Assembly: GCA_947629595.1 (NCBI GenBank)
Contig: CANREI010000009.1
Coordinates: 1-25,276 of the forward strand
Reading direction: 5' to 3'
DNA from: an uncultured Alphaproteobacteria bacterium
Lineage (GTDB): Bacteria > Pseudomonadota > Alphaproteobacteria > CAAHEQ01 > UBA3637
Length of the DNA: 25,276 nt
Shown: positions 7,980 to 14,333 of the stretch, one piece after another
Layout of the letters: each line of letters starts with the position of its first letter
Numbering within the stretch: position 1 is the first letter of the stretch
Notes under the pieces: generated by a model
Told to the model about the DNA's origin: nothing
The model's input: only the letters and a program-made list of their open reading frames with translations
Database searches by the model: none
Translations under genes and position numbers: made by a program

Positions 7980-8474
7980 ATGTTTAAAAAATTATTTGCT
8001 TTAATTTGCGCTTTATCTTTGTTAAGCGCTTGTGCAACCAAAAAAGACGGTGCCGATATCTACGGTAACGGCAACGGCGGTTGGAACGATGACGTGAATA
8101 TTGCTGATTTGCAAGAAACAATCAATACACAAAAATTCCGTGACGAAACACCGAGTGTTGTGTATTTCTTGTTAGACAGCTCCGATTTAACGGCTGATGC
8201 GCGTCAAAACTTGGCCGAACAAGCCAAATGGTTGGCCGATCATCCGCGCGTTTTGGTTGTGATTGAAGGTCGCTGCGATGAACGCGGTACGCGGGAATAT
8301 AACTTGGCATTGGGTGAACGGCGCGCCATGGCTGCTCGGAACTACTTAATGGCACAAGGTATTTCTTCCGATCGGATTCGGGTTATTTCCTACGGCAAAG
8401 AACGGCCGGTTGTTTTAGGTTCATCCGAAGAAGCATGGGCTCAAAACAGAAGCGCCACAACGGTTGCTTATTAA
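7980..8474 (+). CDS. pal: Peptidoglycan-associated lipoprotein Pal
   Basis: The 164-residue lipoprotein has a signal peptide ending in the lipobox L-S-A-C (Cys18), a Gly/Asn-rich linker, and an OmpA-like peptidoglycan-binding domain (about 55-164). The domain carries the hallmark D-E-R-G-T-R-E-Y-N and L-G-E-R-R-A motifs. Pal is anchored in the outer membrane and binds peptidoglycan and TolB as part of the Tol-Pal system that keeps the envelope together during division. The frame is open further upstream (from 7866), but the ATG at 7980 has the GAGGAAAAA site and starts the signal peptide directly. tolB and the other tol genes, which often sit next to pal, are not present here. A strong terminator follows. 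Confidence 0.95.
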   Translation: MFKKLFALICALSLLSACATKKDGADIYGNGNGGWNDDVNIADLQETINTQKFRDETPSVVYFLLDSSDLTADARQNLAEQAKWLADHPRVLVVIEGRCDERGTREYNLALGERRAMAARNYLMAQGISSDRIRVISYGKERPVVLGSSEEAWAQNRSATTVAY

Positions 8475-8490
8475 GAAAAATCATCTTAAA

Positions 8491-8524
8491 AAAACCTCTC
8501 CTTACAAAAAAGGAGAGGTTTTTT
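8491..8524 (+). terminator. Intrinsic terminator after pal
   Basis: AACCTCTCCTT and AAGGAGAGGTT form an 11-bp perfect stem with a short A-rich loop, flanked by A's and a T run. Confidence 0.92.
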
Positions 8525-8578
8525 GTTATGTTATTTTACAGAAAGGAACGGTTTTAGCCGATAAGATAAAAAAATATC

Positions 8579-8607
8579 TTGATTTCTTTTTGACTTTCCT
8601 TTATGCT
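8579..8607 (+). promoter_or_regulatory. Probable promoter of the lipoprotein/VirB8-like pair
   Basis: TTGATT (8579-8584) and TATGCT (8602-8607) are separated by 17 bases, about 24 bases before the ATG at 8631. Confidence 0.5.
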
Positions 8608-8630
8608 GGAATGAAAGAAAGGATAAAAAA

Positions 8631-9086
8631 ATGCGCGCTTTATTTTTTATTTTAAGCAGTTTTGTTTTATTAACCGGCTGCCATAATGAAAGCATTCAAC
8701 CCTCATTCAAGTCGGAAAACACATTCGAAAACGGTGTGATGCAATCAACACCGAATTTTGCGCAATTTCGCGAAATTCCCATTCCCGAAAACGCAACCAT
8801 GAGTTTGGATAAAACGCTCTTGTTCGGGAATGATCCGCTGATCGGGCGATTGGCCTTTAAAGTGCCTTACAATCAAGCCAATATGTTTGATTTTTATATG
8901 CAGGAAATGCCGAAATTCGGCTGGCAGGAGTTGACAAGCATTCGCGCAACCAACAGTTATTTAACCTATGCCAAAGATAACAGAGTCGCTATGATTTTAC
9001 TCGGCTCTTCATCACTCAACGGAACGGAAGTCATTTTTGACGTTTCGCTCAGTAAAAATACGGCCGGCGCAAAAAATTATTACTGA
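8631..9086 (+). CDS. Predicted lipoprotein of unknown function, partner of a VirB8-like gene
   Basis: The 151-residue protein has a textbook lipoprotein signal ending L-T-G-C (Cys17), so it should be membrane-anchored outside the cytoplasm. The mature part holds one small alpha/beta-type domain (about 50-142) with an F-Y-M-Q-E-M-P-K-F-G-W stretch, then a T-Y-A-K-D-N-R-V-A-M-I-L-L strand. I cannot name the family. The start uses a GGATAAAAAA leader. The stop lies 15 bases before the VirB8-like gene, which has its own ribosome site, so the two form an operon and may act in one envelope complex. In type IV secretion systems the VirB7 lipoprotein plays such a role, but this protein is much larger than VirB7 and I see no direct similarity. 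Confidence 0.75.
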   Translation: MRALFFILSSFVLLTGCHNESIQPSFKSENTFENGVMQSTPNFAQFREIPIPENATMSLDKTLLFGNDPLIGRLAFKVPYNQANMFDFYMQEMPKFGWQELTSIRATNSYLTYAKDNRVAMILLGSSSLNGTEVIFDVSLSKNTAGAKNYY

Positions 9087-9101
9087 TCAGAAAGGGGAAA
9101 A

Positions 9102-9929
9102 ATGCGGCTTTTCGGGTTTTTGTTTACACCTAAAAATACAAAATCGCCTGATATATTGGGCGCTTATCCCGAATATATGCAAGTTAAAGCCCTGCCCGAG
9201 CGACGGTATATGAAAACAGCCCACCTTTTGGCTGTGATTATTATTATCAATATTGCTTTAACCATTTTAATTGCTTCATTTGTGATTTATGTTGCCGATC
9301 GAATTGATATTTCCATTGCCAATCGACGCGCCGTTAATTTATATACCATCGATTCGTCTCGTAAGGTCATTCTGCCGGCGGAATATGAAGAAATAGCCGT
9401 ATCGGCCAACAGTTTGTATATCGAATCGATTTTGCGGGATTATATTCGTTTTCGCAATGAGATCGTGTGGGATAACGCCGCCATGCAAAGACGGTGGGGA
9501 ACCAGCGGCCCCGTTGCCGTTTTTTCAAATTATAAGCAAGTCTATGCCCCGTTTCAACCGGAAGCCGATTTAATGTACAGCGAATCGCGCTCGAAAGGGT
9601 TTGTGCGCGATGTGCATATCTATGAATTAAAGCGTGTATACGGCAACACATGGGAAGGCGTGTTCGATACATTTGATATGCCTATTCCGAATGCTTTTAA
9701 TCCGTTGTGTCCTTGCGAGGATAATTCAAAAGTTTGTATTGACTGCAAAACCAAAAATGCGCTGGCGCATCACCGGTTTCGGGTGATTATGCGCGTGACT
9801 CAAAACGGAACACCGTCCAACGCCAACCCCATGGGCTATCAGGTACGCACCTATAACGTTTTGTATATGCCGATTCACGAAAAAGAAAAATATTGGGGTA
9901 TTCCGTCGGATTTAAAACCGGAACTTTAA
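9102..9929 (+). CDS. VirB8-like type IV secretion inner-membrane protein with a Cys cluster
   Basis: The 275-residue protein has a cytosolic N-terminus (about 1-38), one membrane segment (39-64) and a periplasmic domain. This is the layout of VirB8/TrbF-type proteins, which help build the type IV secretion channel. The segment S-L-Y-I-E-S-I-L-R-D-Y-I-R-F-R-N-E followed by R-V-Y-G-N-T-W-E-G-V-F-D fits the helix and strand pattern of that family. An unusual feature is a C-P-C-x6-C-x2-C cluster at Cys203, 205, 212 and 215, which could be disulfide-bonded or bind metal. No other virB or trb genes are in the window, so it is either an orphan or part of a dispersed system. It could also be an unrelated bitopic protein with a similar fold. 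Confidence 0.6.
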   Translation: MRLFGFLFTPKNTKSPDILGAYPEYMQVKALPERRYMKTAHLLAVIIIINIALTILIASFVIYVADRIDISIANRRAVNLYTIDSSRKVILPAEYEEIAVSANSLYIESILRDYIRFRNEIVWDNAAMQRRWGTSGPVAVFSNYKQVYAPFQPEADLMYSESRSKGFVRDVHIYELKRVYGNTWEGVFDTFDMPIPNAFNPLCPCEDNSKVCIDCKTKNALAHHRFRVIMRVTQNGTPSNANPMGYQVRTYNVLYMPIHEKEKYWGIPSDLKPEL

Positions 9930-9998
9930 AAAACAACCCTCTTTTTCCTATAATGATGCATCAATTTTTTAAAAAAAGCGTCTGAACCAAAAAAAGAC

Positions 9999-10027
9999 TT
10001 GCATAATTTTATTTTATGTGATAAAAA
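9999..10027 (+). promoter_or_regulatory. Probable ferredoxin promoter
   Basis: TTGCAT (9999-10004) and TAAAAA (10022-10027) are separated by 17 bases, about 40 bases before the ATG at 10068. Confidence 0.5.
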
Positions 10028-10067
10028 TTTTTAAATCGTAACAACAATGAAAAAATAAGGAGGAATT

Positions 10068-10304
10068 ATGCCGTCAGTTGTTAATGGTGATAAATGTGTT
10101 TTATGCAAAAGTTGTGTGGAAGTTTGCCCCGTCGGTGCTTTTCATGAAGGTGATTCACAAGTTGTTGTCAATCCCGATGACTGCATTGAATGCGGTGTTT
10201 GCATTTCGGAATGTCCGCAAGGCGCTATTTCATCTTCCGATGAAGCCGATGCCAAATGGGTGGAATTTAATGCGCAAAACGCGGCAAACTGGCCAAAAGC
10301 TTAA
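10068..10304 (+). CDS. 2[4Fe-4S] ferredoxin
   Basis: The 78-residue protein has two complete C-x2-C-x2-C-x3-C-P motifs (Cys10, 13, 16, 20 and Cys39, 42, 45, 49), each able to hold a [4Fe-4S] cluster. It is a soluble low-potential electron carrier. The C-terminal tail (W-V-E-F-N-A ... A-N-W-P) resembles that of the longer FdxA-type 7Fe ferredoxins common in alphaproteobacteria, but the first motif here has the regular eight-Fe spacing. The start has an ideal AAGGAGGAATT site. The gene is monocistronic, with its own promoter and a strong terminator, so its redox partners cannot be deduced from the neighbours. Confidence 0.93.
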   Translation: MPSVVNGDKCVLCKSCVEVCPVGAFHEGDSQVVVNPDDCIECGVCISECPQGAISSSDEADAKWVEFNAQNAANWPKA

Positions 10305-10322
10305 AACGCCGAACACGATTTT

Positions 10323-10355
10323 AAAACCGCTTTTGACCTCAAAAGCGGTTTTTTT
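10323..10355 (+). terminator. Intrinsic terminator after the ferredoxin gene
   Basis: AAAACCGCTTTTG pairs with CAAAAGCGGTTTT around a 4-base loop, followed by T's. Confidence 0.92.
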
Positions 10356-10489
10356 ATGATTTAAAACGCAAACCGACAGACAAAATATACTTTTTTTTGA
10401 AAAAAACATATTTTTTTATTGAAATTTCGGAAAATATGGTTTAAAAAGAAACTAACTTTTTTTCATATAAAATCAAAAGGGGAAAATTT

Positions 10490-12814
10490 ATGAAAATTGT
10501 TCTGGATACATCAAAAATTTTTGGCTCACGTCATATAACCCGACCCGAAACAAAAATCGGAAACTTTTTTTCAAAGATTTTTAATTTTCTTTGGCGCAAC
10601 TTTGATATCATCGGTTCACTTGCCTTAACATTAACCGGTTTTTTTATTTTATTCGGATTCAATGTTTTAAACGTTTATAATACCAATTTTGTCGTGATGG
10701 GCGGTGACTTTACGGTTTCCTATTTGGGAAGCGTTTTTTATCGGTTAGATGAATGGCGGTGGCCGATTTTTACACACACAAATTTGGCGTATCCTTACGG
10801 TATTTCAATTCACGGAACAGACGGCAGTCCTTTGCTTTCTTTAATATTTAAAGTTTTCCACAAATTTTTCGGGCTTCCTGCCGATGCCCAGTTTGTCGGC
10901 ATATGGATGCTCATTTCTTATGTTCTGCAATCTTTCTTTTCCGTTTTAATTTTCCGAAAAGCCTTTAAAAATAAATTTCTGATTATCATCGGTTCTTTGT
11001 TTTTTGTCACTTCCCCGATTATGATGATGCGTGTTTTTGTGCATATTAACTTAATGTGTCACTTTATTTTGTTATGGGCCGTTTATTTGTGGTTAGATGA
11101 TAAATTAAATAACAAAACATGGATTTCCATGGGCGTGATTTTATCTTTGGCAACGTTAACCTGCCCCTATTTCCTGCCGATGGTCGGCGGCTTTTTCGCC
11201 ATTTTAATACTGAAAAAATACTTAATTGACAAAGAAATCAAATTGCTGACGGTTATCGGCGGCGTTGCCTATTTGGCGCTTGTATTTTTATTCTGGTTTT
11301 ATATGTTGGGAATGGTTGAAAAAGAACAGGTATTAACCAGTGGCGGTTGGCGCGGATTAAGTTTAAACTTAACGGCATTGTTTAATCCGATTTGGAGTCA
11401 ATCACGTGTTTTCACAACGTTAACACCGAAAGCCGATTTTGATGCGGACAATTATTTCGGATTCGGTTTGTTAATTTTACTGGTTATGTTTTTCCCGCAT
11501 GTCAAACATTTGTTCAAAGCTGAAAATTTAAAGAAAAATGCACTTCTCTCTTTATTATTGGCCGGTTTTGTCGTTTATGCCTTATCCAGTCAGGTTAAAT
11601 TCGGAACAACCGTTTTACTTGACTATAAACCGGGTCCGGTTATTGATTGGTTAGGAAGTGTTTTCCGTTATTCGGGTCGCTTCTTCTGGCCGGTCTGGTA
11701 TTTATTGGCGTTTTTCTTAATCAAAACGGCAGCAAAATCTTTCCCGCGTTTTGCTTTTGTGTTGTTACCGTGTTTGCTTGCCGTTCAAATTTGGGATTTA
11801 TCTTTAACCTACAAAGCAAAATCTGATTTTATTCGAATTTCTTATCCCATTTCCGAACCGTTTAAATCAGAAGAATGGAATCGACTTGATAAACAATATA
11901 AAAACATCTTTATTTTTGCACATAACGATAATTATCGCGATATGTGGCGGTGGGCGATTCGGCATAACAAAAACGTTAATTACGGCTTTTTAAATCGTCC
12001 GTCAAGCAAAACGGAAAAACTGGTCAGCAAAGTCCGCGAAAATATTTTATCCGGATTCGTTCCGTATAAAGAATATTTCTATCTGATTGATTCGGAACTG
12101 TCCAAACGCATTGATGAAACGGCCAAACTGAATCCGAATGTCGCCGCTTTAAAGAATAAAATCAAGGATATTGACGGATTTAAAATTTTGGAATATGATG
12201 CCGCACTTGATAATGAACAAGCCAATTTTGAAAAAGTCAATATTCCCGTTACCCATAAATATTGGACGGATACGTTGGTTCAAATTTCACCGTATCGTTT
12301 GTATCGAAATGTTGACAATCAGTTTACCGACTATGCAACTATTTTAGACTTTGACGATACCGTTTTAAATTTAAGATGGGATAAATACGGCGAGGAGTAC
12401 TTCAAGAAAGAAGAAGACGGTCGTTATCACCAAGTTGATCAACGAATCGAACCGAAGCATAAAAAACAACCGGCTGCCGAAAAAGAAGGTGAAAAGGCCA
12501 ACGTTGCAGAAGTGAAAAAAGAAGGCGAAAAGGCCAACGTCGCAGAAGTGAAAAAAGAAGGCGAAAAGGCTAACGTCGCAGAAGTGAAAAAAGAAGGCGA
12601 AAAGGCTAACGTTGCAGAAGCTAAAAAAGAAGGCGAAAAGGCCCAAGCCGCAGAAGTAAAAAAAGAAGGCGAAAAGGCTAACGTCGCAGAAGTGAAAAAA
12701 GAAGGCGAAAAGGCCCAAGCCGCAGAAAAGAAGGAAGAAGTGACAGAAGCCGATAAAAATCCGCCATTGAAAGGCAACGCACCCAAACGGAAACTTCGGC
12801 GTAAAGTGCATTAA
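10490..12814 (+). CDS. DUF6311-like multi-pass membrane protein (GT-C-type) with W/KW module and Lys/Glu repeat tail
   Basis: The 774-residue protein has about ten membrane segments between residues 40 and 445. A first extracytoplasmic loop reads G-G-D-F-T-V-S-Y-L-G, then Y-P-Y-G-I-S, and a later loop has F-R-Y-S-G-R-F-F-W-P. This pattern matches what I know of DUF6311 membrane proteins, which look like GT-C glycosyltransferases using lipid-linked sugars. A soluble part (about 445-585) follows, then the W/KW module (587-650, with His589, Trp592, L-R-W-D-K-Y). The tail is seven 12-residue repeats of K-K-E-G-E-K-A-N-V-A-E-V type and a basic end (K-R-K-L-R-R-K-V-H). The start has an AAGGGGAAAA site. 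A possible promoter is TTGAAA (10419-10424) and TAAAAA (10442-10447). The module links it to the two GT2 proteins and the ASST-like protein. Confidence 0.75.
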   Translation: MKIVLDTSKIFGSRHITRPETKIGNFFSKIFNFLWRNFDIIGSLALTLTGFFILFGFNVLNVYNTNFVVMGGDFTVSYLGSVFYRLDEWRWPIFTHTNLAYPYGISIHGTDGSPLLSLIFKVFHKFFGLPADAQFVGIWMLISYVLQSFFSVLIFRKAFKNKFLIIIGSLFFVTSPIMMMRVFVHINLMCHFILLWAVYLWLDDKLNNKTWISMGVILSLATLTCPYFLPMVGGFFAILILKKYLIDKEIKLLTVIGGVAYLALVFLFWFYMLGMVEKEQVLTSGGWRGLSLNLTALFNPIWSQSRVFTTLTPKADFDADNYFGFGLLILLVMFFPHVKHLFKAENLKKNALLSLLLAGFVVYALSSQVKFGTTVLLDYKPGPVIDWLGSVFRYSGRFFWPVWYLLAFFLIKTAAKSFPRFAFVLLPCLLAVQIWDLSLTYKAKSDFIRISYPISEPFKSEEWNRLDKQYKNIFIFAHNDNYRDMWRWAIRHNKNVNYGFLNRPSSKTEKLVSKVRENILSGFVPYKEYFYLIDSELSKRIDETAKLNPNVAALKNKIKDIDGFKILEYDAALDNEQANFEKVNIPVTHKYWTDTLVQISPYRLYRNVDNQFTDYATILDFDDTVLNLRWDKYGEEYFKKEEDGRYHQVDQRIEPKHKKQPAAEKEGEKANVAEVKKEGEKANVAEVKKEGEKANVAEVKKEGEKANVAEAKKEGEKAQAAEVKKEGEKANVAEVKKEGEKAQAAEKKEEVTEADKNPPLKGNAPKRKLRRKVH
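12479..12730 (+). repeat. 36-bp in-frame minisatellite, seven units
   Basis: Seven contiguous units of exactly 36 bases encode the 12-residue repeat. Units 5 and 7 are a variant (A-Q-A-A-E instead of A-N-V-A-E). Units are nearly identical in DNA, which suggests recent expansion or ongoing homogenisation. A change in copy number would keep the reading frame. Confidence 0.95.
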
Positions 12815-12841
12815 GTTTGTTTAACCGATAAAAAACAAACT
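12814..12841. other. Inverted repeat downstream of the DUF6311-like gene
   Basis: AGTTTGTTT (12814-12822) and AAACAAACT (12833-12841) form a 9-bp stem, without a T run on either strand. It may be a weak terminator or a 3'-end-stabilising hairpin. Confidence 0.5.
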
Positions 12842-12990
12842 CAGTGCGTTTTTCCCGTCAAGCTGTCGGATACAAATGTGTTGCCCCATGCCATATCGAT
12901 CGGAACGGCATAACGACACATACCGAAAACACTGCATATTGCAGCAATAATAAGCAGCTTTCCGCACATGAAAATGATTCGTTGGCACAT
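12841..12990 (-). CDS. Possible small membrane protein (49 residues)
   Basis: On the minus strand an ATG at 12990 follows a GGGAAAG site 7 bases upstream and opens a 49-codon frame. It has one hydrophobic segment (about residues 11-28) and a polar C-terminus (F-V-S-D-S-L-T-G-K-T-H). The frame extends upstream as far as 13083, but that part is translated from an A/T run and looks spurious. It lies convergent to the DUF6311-like gene, with the inverted repeat next to its stop. No clear promoter was found. I do not recognise a family, and it may be a chance ORF. Confidence 0.3.
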   Translation of the reverse strand: MCQRIIFMCGKLLIIAAICSVFGMCRYAVPIDMAWGNTFVSDSLTGKTH

Positions 12991-13049
12991 GATTAAACTT
13001 TCCCGTTCCAAAATAAATGAAAAAAAAGAAAGAATCAAGAAAAAAGTCT

Positions 13050-13078
13050 TTGCAAAATCAATAAAAAAAGGATAAAAA
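13050..13078 (+). promoter_or_regulatory. Probable promoter placing the MFS gene start at +1
   Basis: TTGCAA (13050-13055) and a weaker TAAAAA (13073-13078) are separated by 17 bases. The ATG at 13085 is 7 bases after the last -10 base. An AAGGA lies 13 bases before the ATG, inside the promoter spacer, so it would not be in such a transcript. Confidence 0.45.
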
Positions 13079-13084
13079 AACAAT

Positions 13085-14296
13085 ATGCAAAAAATAAGGG
13101 CATTATTTTCTTTTTTTAAATTTGCGTCTCTTTCACCTTATGAACGAAACGTTCGGTTGATTTGCCTTTATTATTTGTTTACGAAAATGTTTTTTTCCTT
13201 GCCGATTGAAGCCGTTTTTTTTGCACAAATTACCGGAAATTTTACAAAAGCCATGAGTATTTATGCCCTTGCTTACGCAACCGGCACTATATGCAGTTTA
13301 CCGTTAGGCGTTTTGGCCGATTCATGGGGACGGAAAAAAGTGTGTATAACGGGAGCGGCCTGTCGCGTGATTGCGGCAATTATTTACGCTTTTGCGCCGT
13401 CATATGAGCTTTTAATCATCGGCAGTTTATTTTTCGGTGTTTATCGGGGAATCGGCAATGCCAATAATGATGCCATTGTTTATGAAAGTATGGAAAAACT
13501 GGGTCGAAAAGCCGAATATCACACCGTTTTATCACGCGTTAAAATTTATCCTTCCGTCGGATTGGGACTGGGCTCGCTTTTCAGCGGTATTTTTGTGTAT
13601 TTTTCCATGAAAACGGCAATGATTGCAACCATTTTTCCTATGGGTATTGCTCTTCTGATCAGTCTTTTTCTGACGGAAACGAATCAAAGACACTCTTTTA
13701 CAAATCCGTTTAAGCATTTTTTCTCGGCCCTGTGTTATTTATATCGAGAAAAAAGGTTATCGCTTTATATGTTGGCCGATTCGGCGCATTTTGCCGTAAA
13801 CGAAGCCACTTTTACTTTCGGCAGCAATTTTTATAAAGAAATCATTCCGGTGTGGTCATTAGGCATTTTTCGGTTTGCCGGACACACGACAGATGCCGTT
13901 TGCAGCTGGCTCTCCGGAAAAGTCGGAAAACGAATCGGGCTTAAAAAAACCATTTTCTTCGGCGCGTGTGCCGATAATCTTTTTTGCATTACATCAGCTC
14001 TTTTTACAAACTTTTTCGCTCCGTTTTTTAAAACACTCGGATCCGGCGCAAACGGTATTTATACACCGGCTTCCTGCACTTACATGCAAAATATTGTTTC
14101 CGAAAAAGAACGCGGAACGCTGCTTTCCGTTTTTTCAATGTGTATCTGTGTTTTTTACACGCTCGGCACCATGTTTGTCGGCTATGCGGCCGATTTAACC
14201 AATCCGGCAACGGCGTTAATCATCGGCTATTCAACATCGCTGCTGTGCGATATGCTTTATATTCCCGCATTCAGAGCCGATAAGACTTTAAAATAA
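13085..14296 (+). CDS. MFS transporter
   Basis: The 403-residue protein has about twelve hydrophobic segments in two halves. The loop after the second helix carries G-V-L-A-D-S-W-G-R-K-K (residues 75-85), the signature motif A of the major facilitator superfamily. A related G-K-V-G-K-R-I-G-L-K-K loop is found in the second half, as expected from the internal duplication. It should move a small solute across the inner membrane, driven by a proton or solute gradient; import or export and the substrate cannot be read. The next gene begins 37 bases downstream but has its own promoter. Confidence 0.88.
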   Translation: MQKIRALFSFFKFASLSPYERNVRLICLYYLFTKMFFSLPIEAVFFAQITGNFTKAMSIYALAYATGTICSLPLGVLADSWGRKKVCITGAACRVIAAIIYAFAPSYELLIIGSLFFGVYRGIGNANNDAIVYESMEKLGRKAEYHTVLSRVKIYPSVGLGLGSLFSGIFVYFSMKTAMIATIFPMGIALLISLFLTETNQRHSFTNPFKHFFSALCYLYREKRLSLYMLADSAHFAVNEATFTFGSNFYKEIIPVWSLGIFRFAGHTTDAVCSWLSGKVGKRIGLKKTIFFGACADNLFCITSALFTNFFAPFFKTLGSGANGIYTPASCTYMQNIVSEKERGTLLSVFSMCICVFYTLGTMFVGYAADLTNPATALIIGYSTSLLCDMLYIPAFRADKTLK

Positions 14297-14298
14297 TC

Positions 14299-14327
14299 TT
14301 GCATTGTCTGCCTATATTTTGTATAAT
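14299..14327 (+). promoter_or_regulatory. Promoter giving a leaderless transglutaminase-like mRNA
   Basis: TTGCAT (14299-14304) and a perfect TATAAT (14322-14327) are separated by 17 bases. The ATG at 14334 is 7 bases after the last -10 base, the same geometry as at 3366-3378. No ribosome-binding site precedes the ATG. Confidence 0.75.
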
Positions 14328-14333
14328 GAATTG

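Noticed and set aside
12479..12730. A CRISPR-like array with 36-bp periodicity
   Set aside because: The units are contiguous without unique spacers and are in frame with the upstream gene; this is a coding minisatellite.
12371..12811. Long minus-strand open frames full of Phe and Ser-Pro-Ser-Phe repeats
   Set aside because: They are the antisense reading of the 36-bp repeat, which lacks stops in several frames. They have no ribosome site or promoter.
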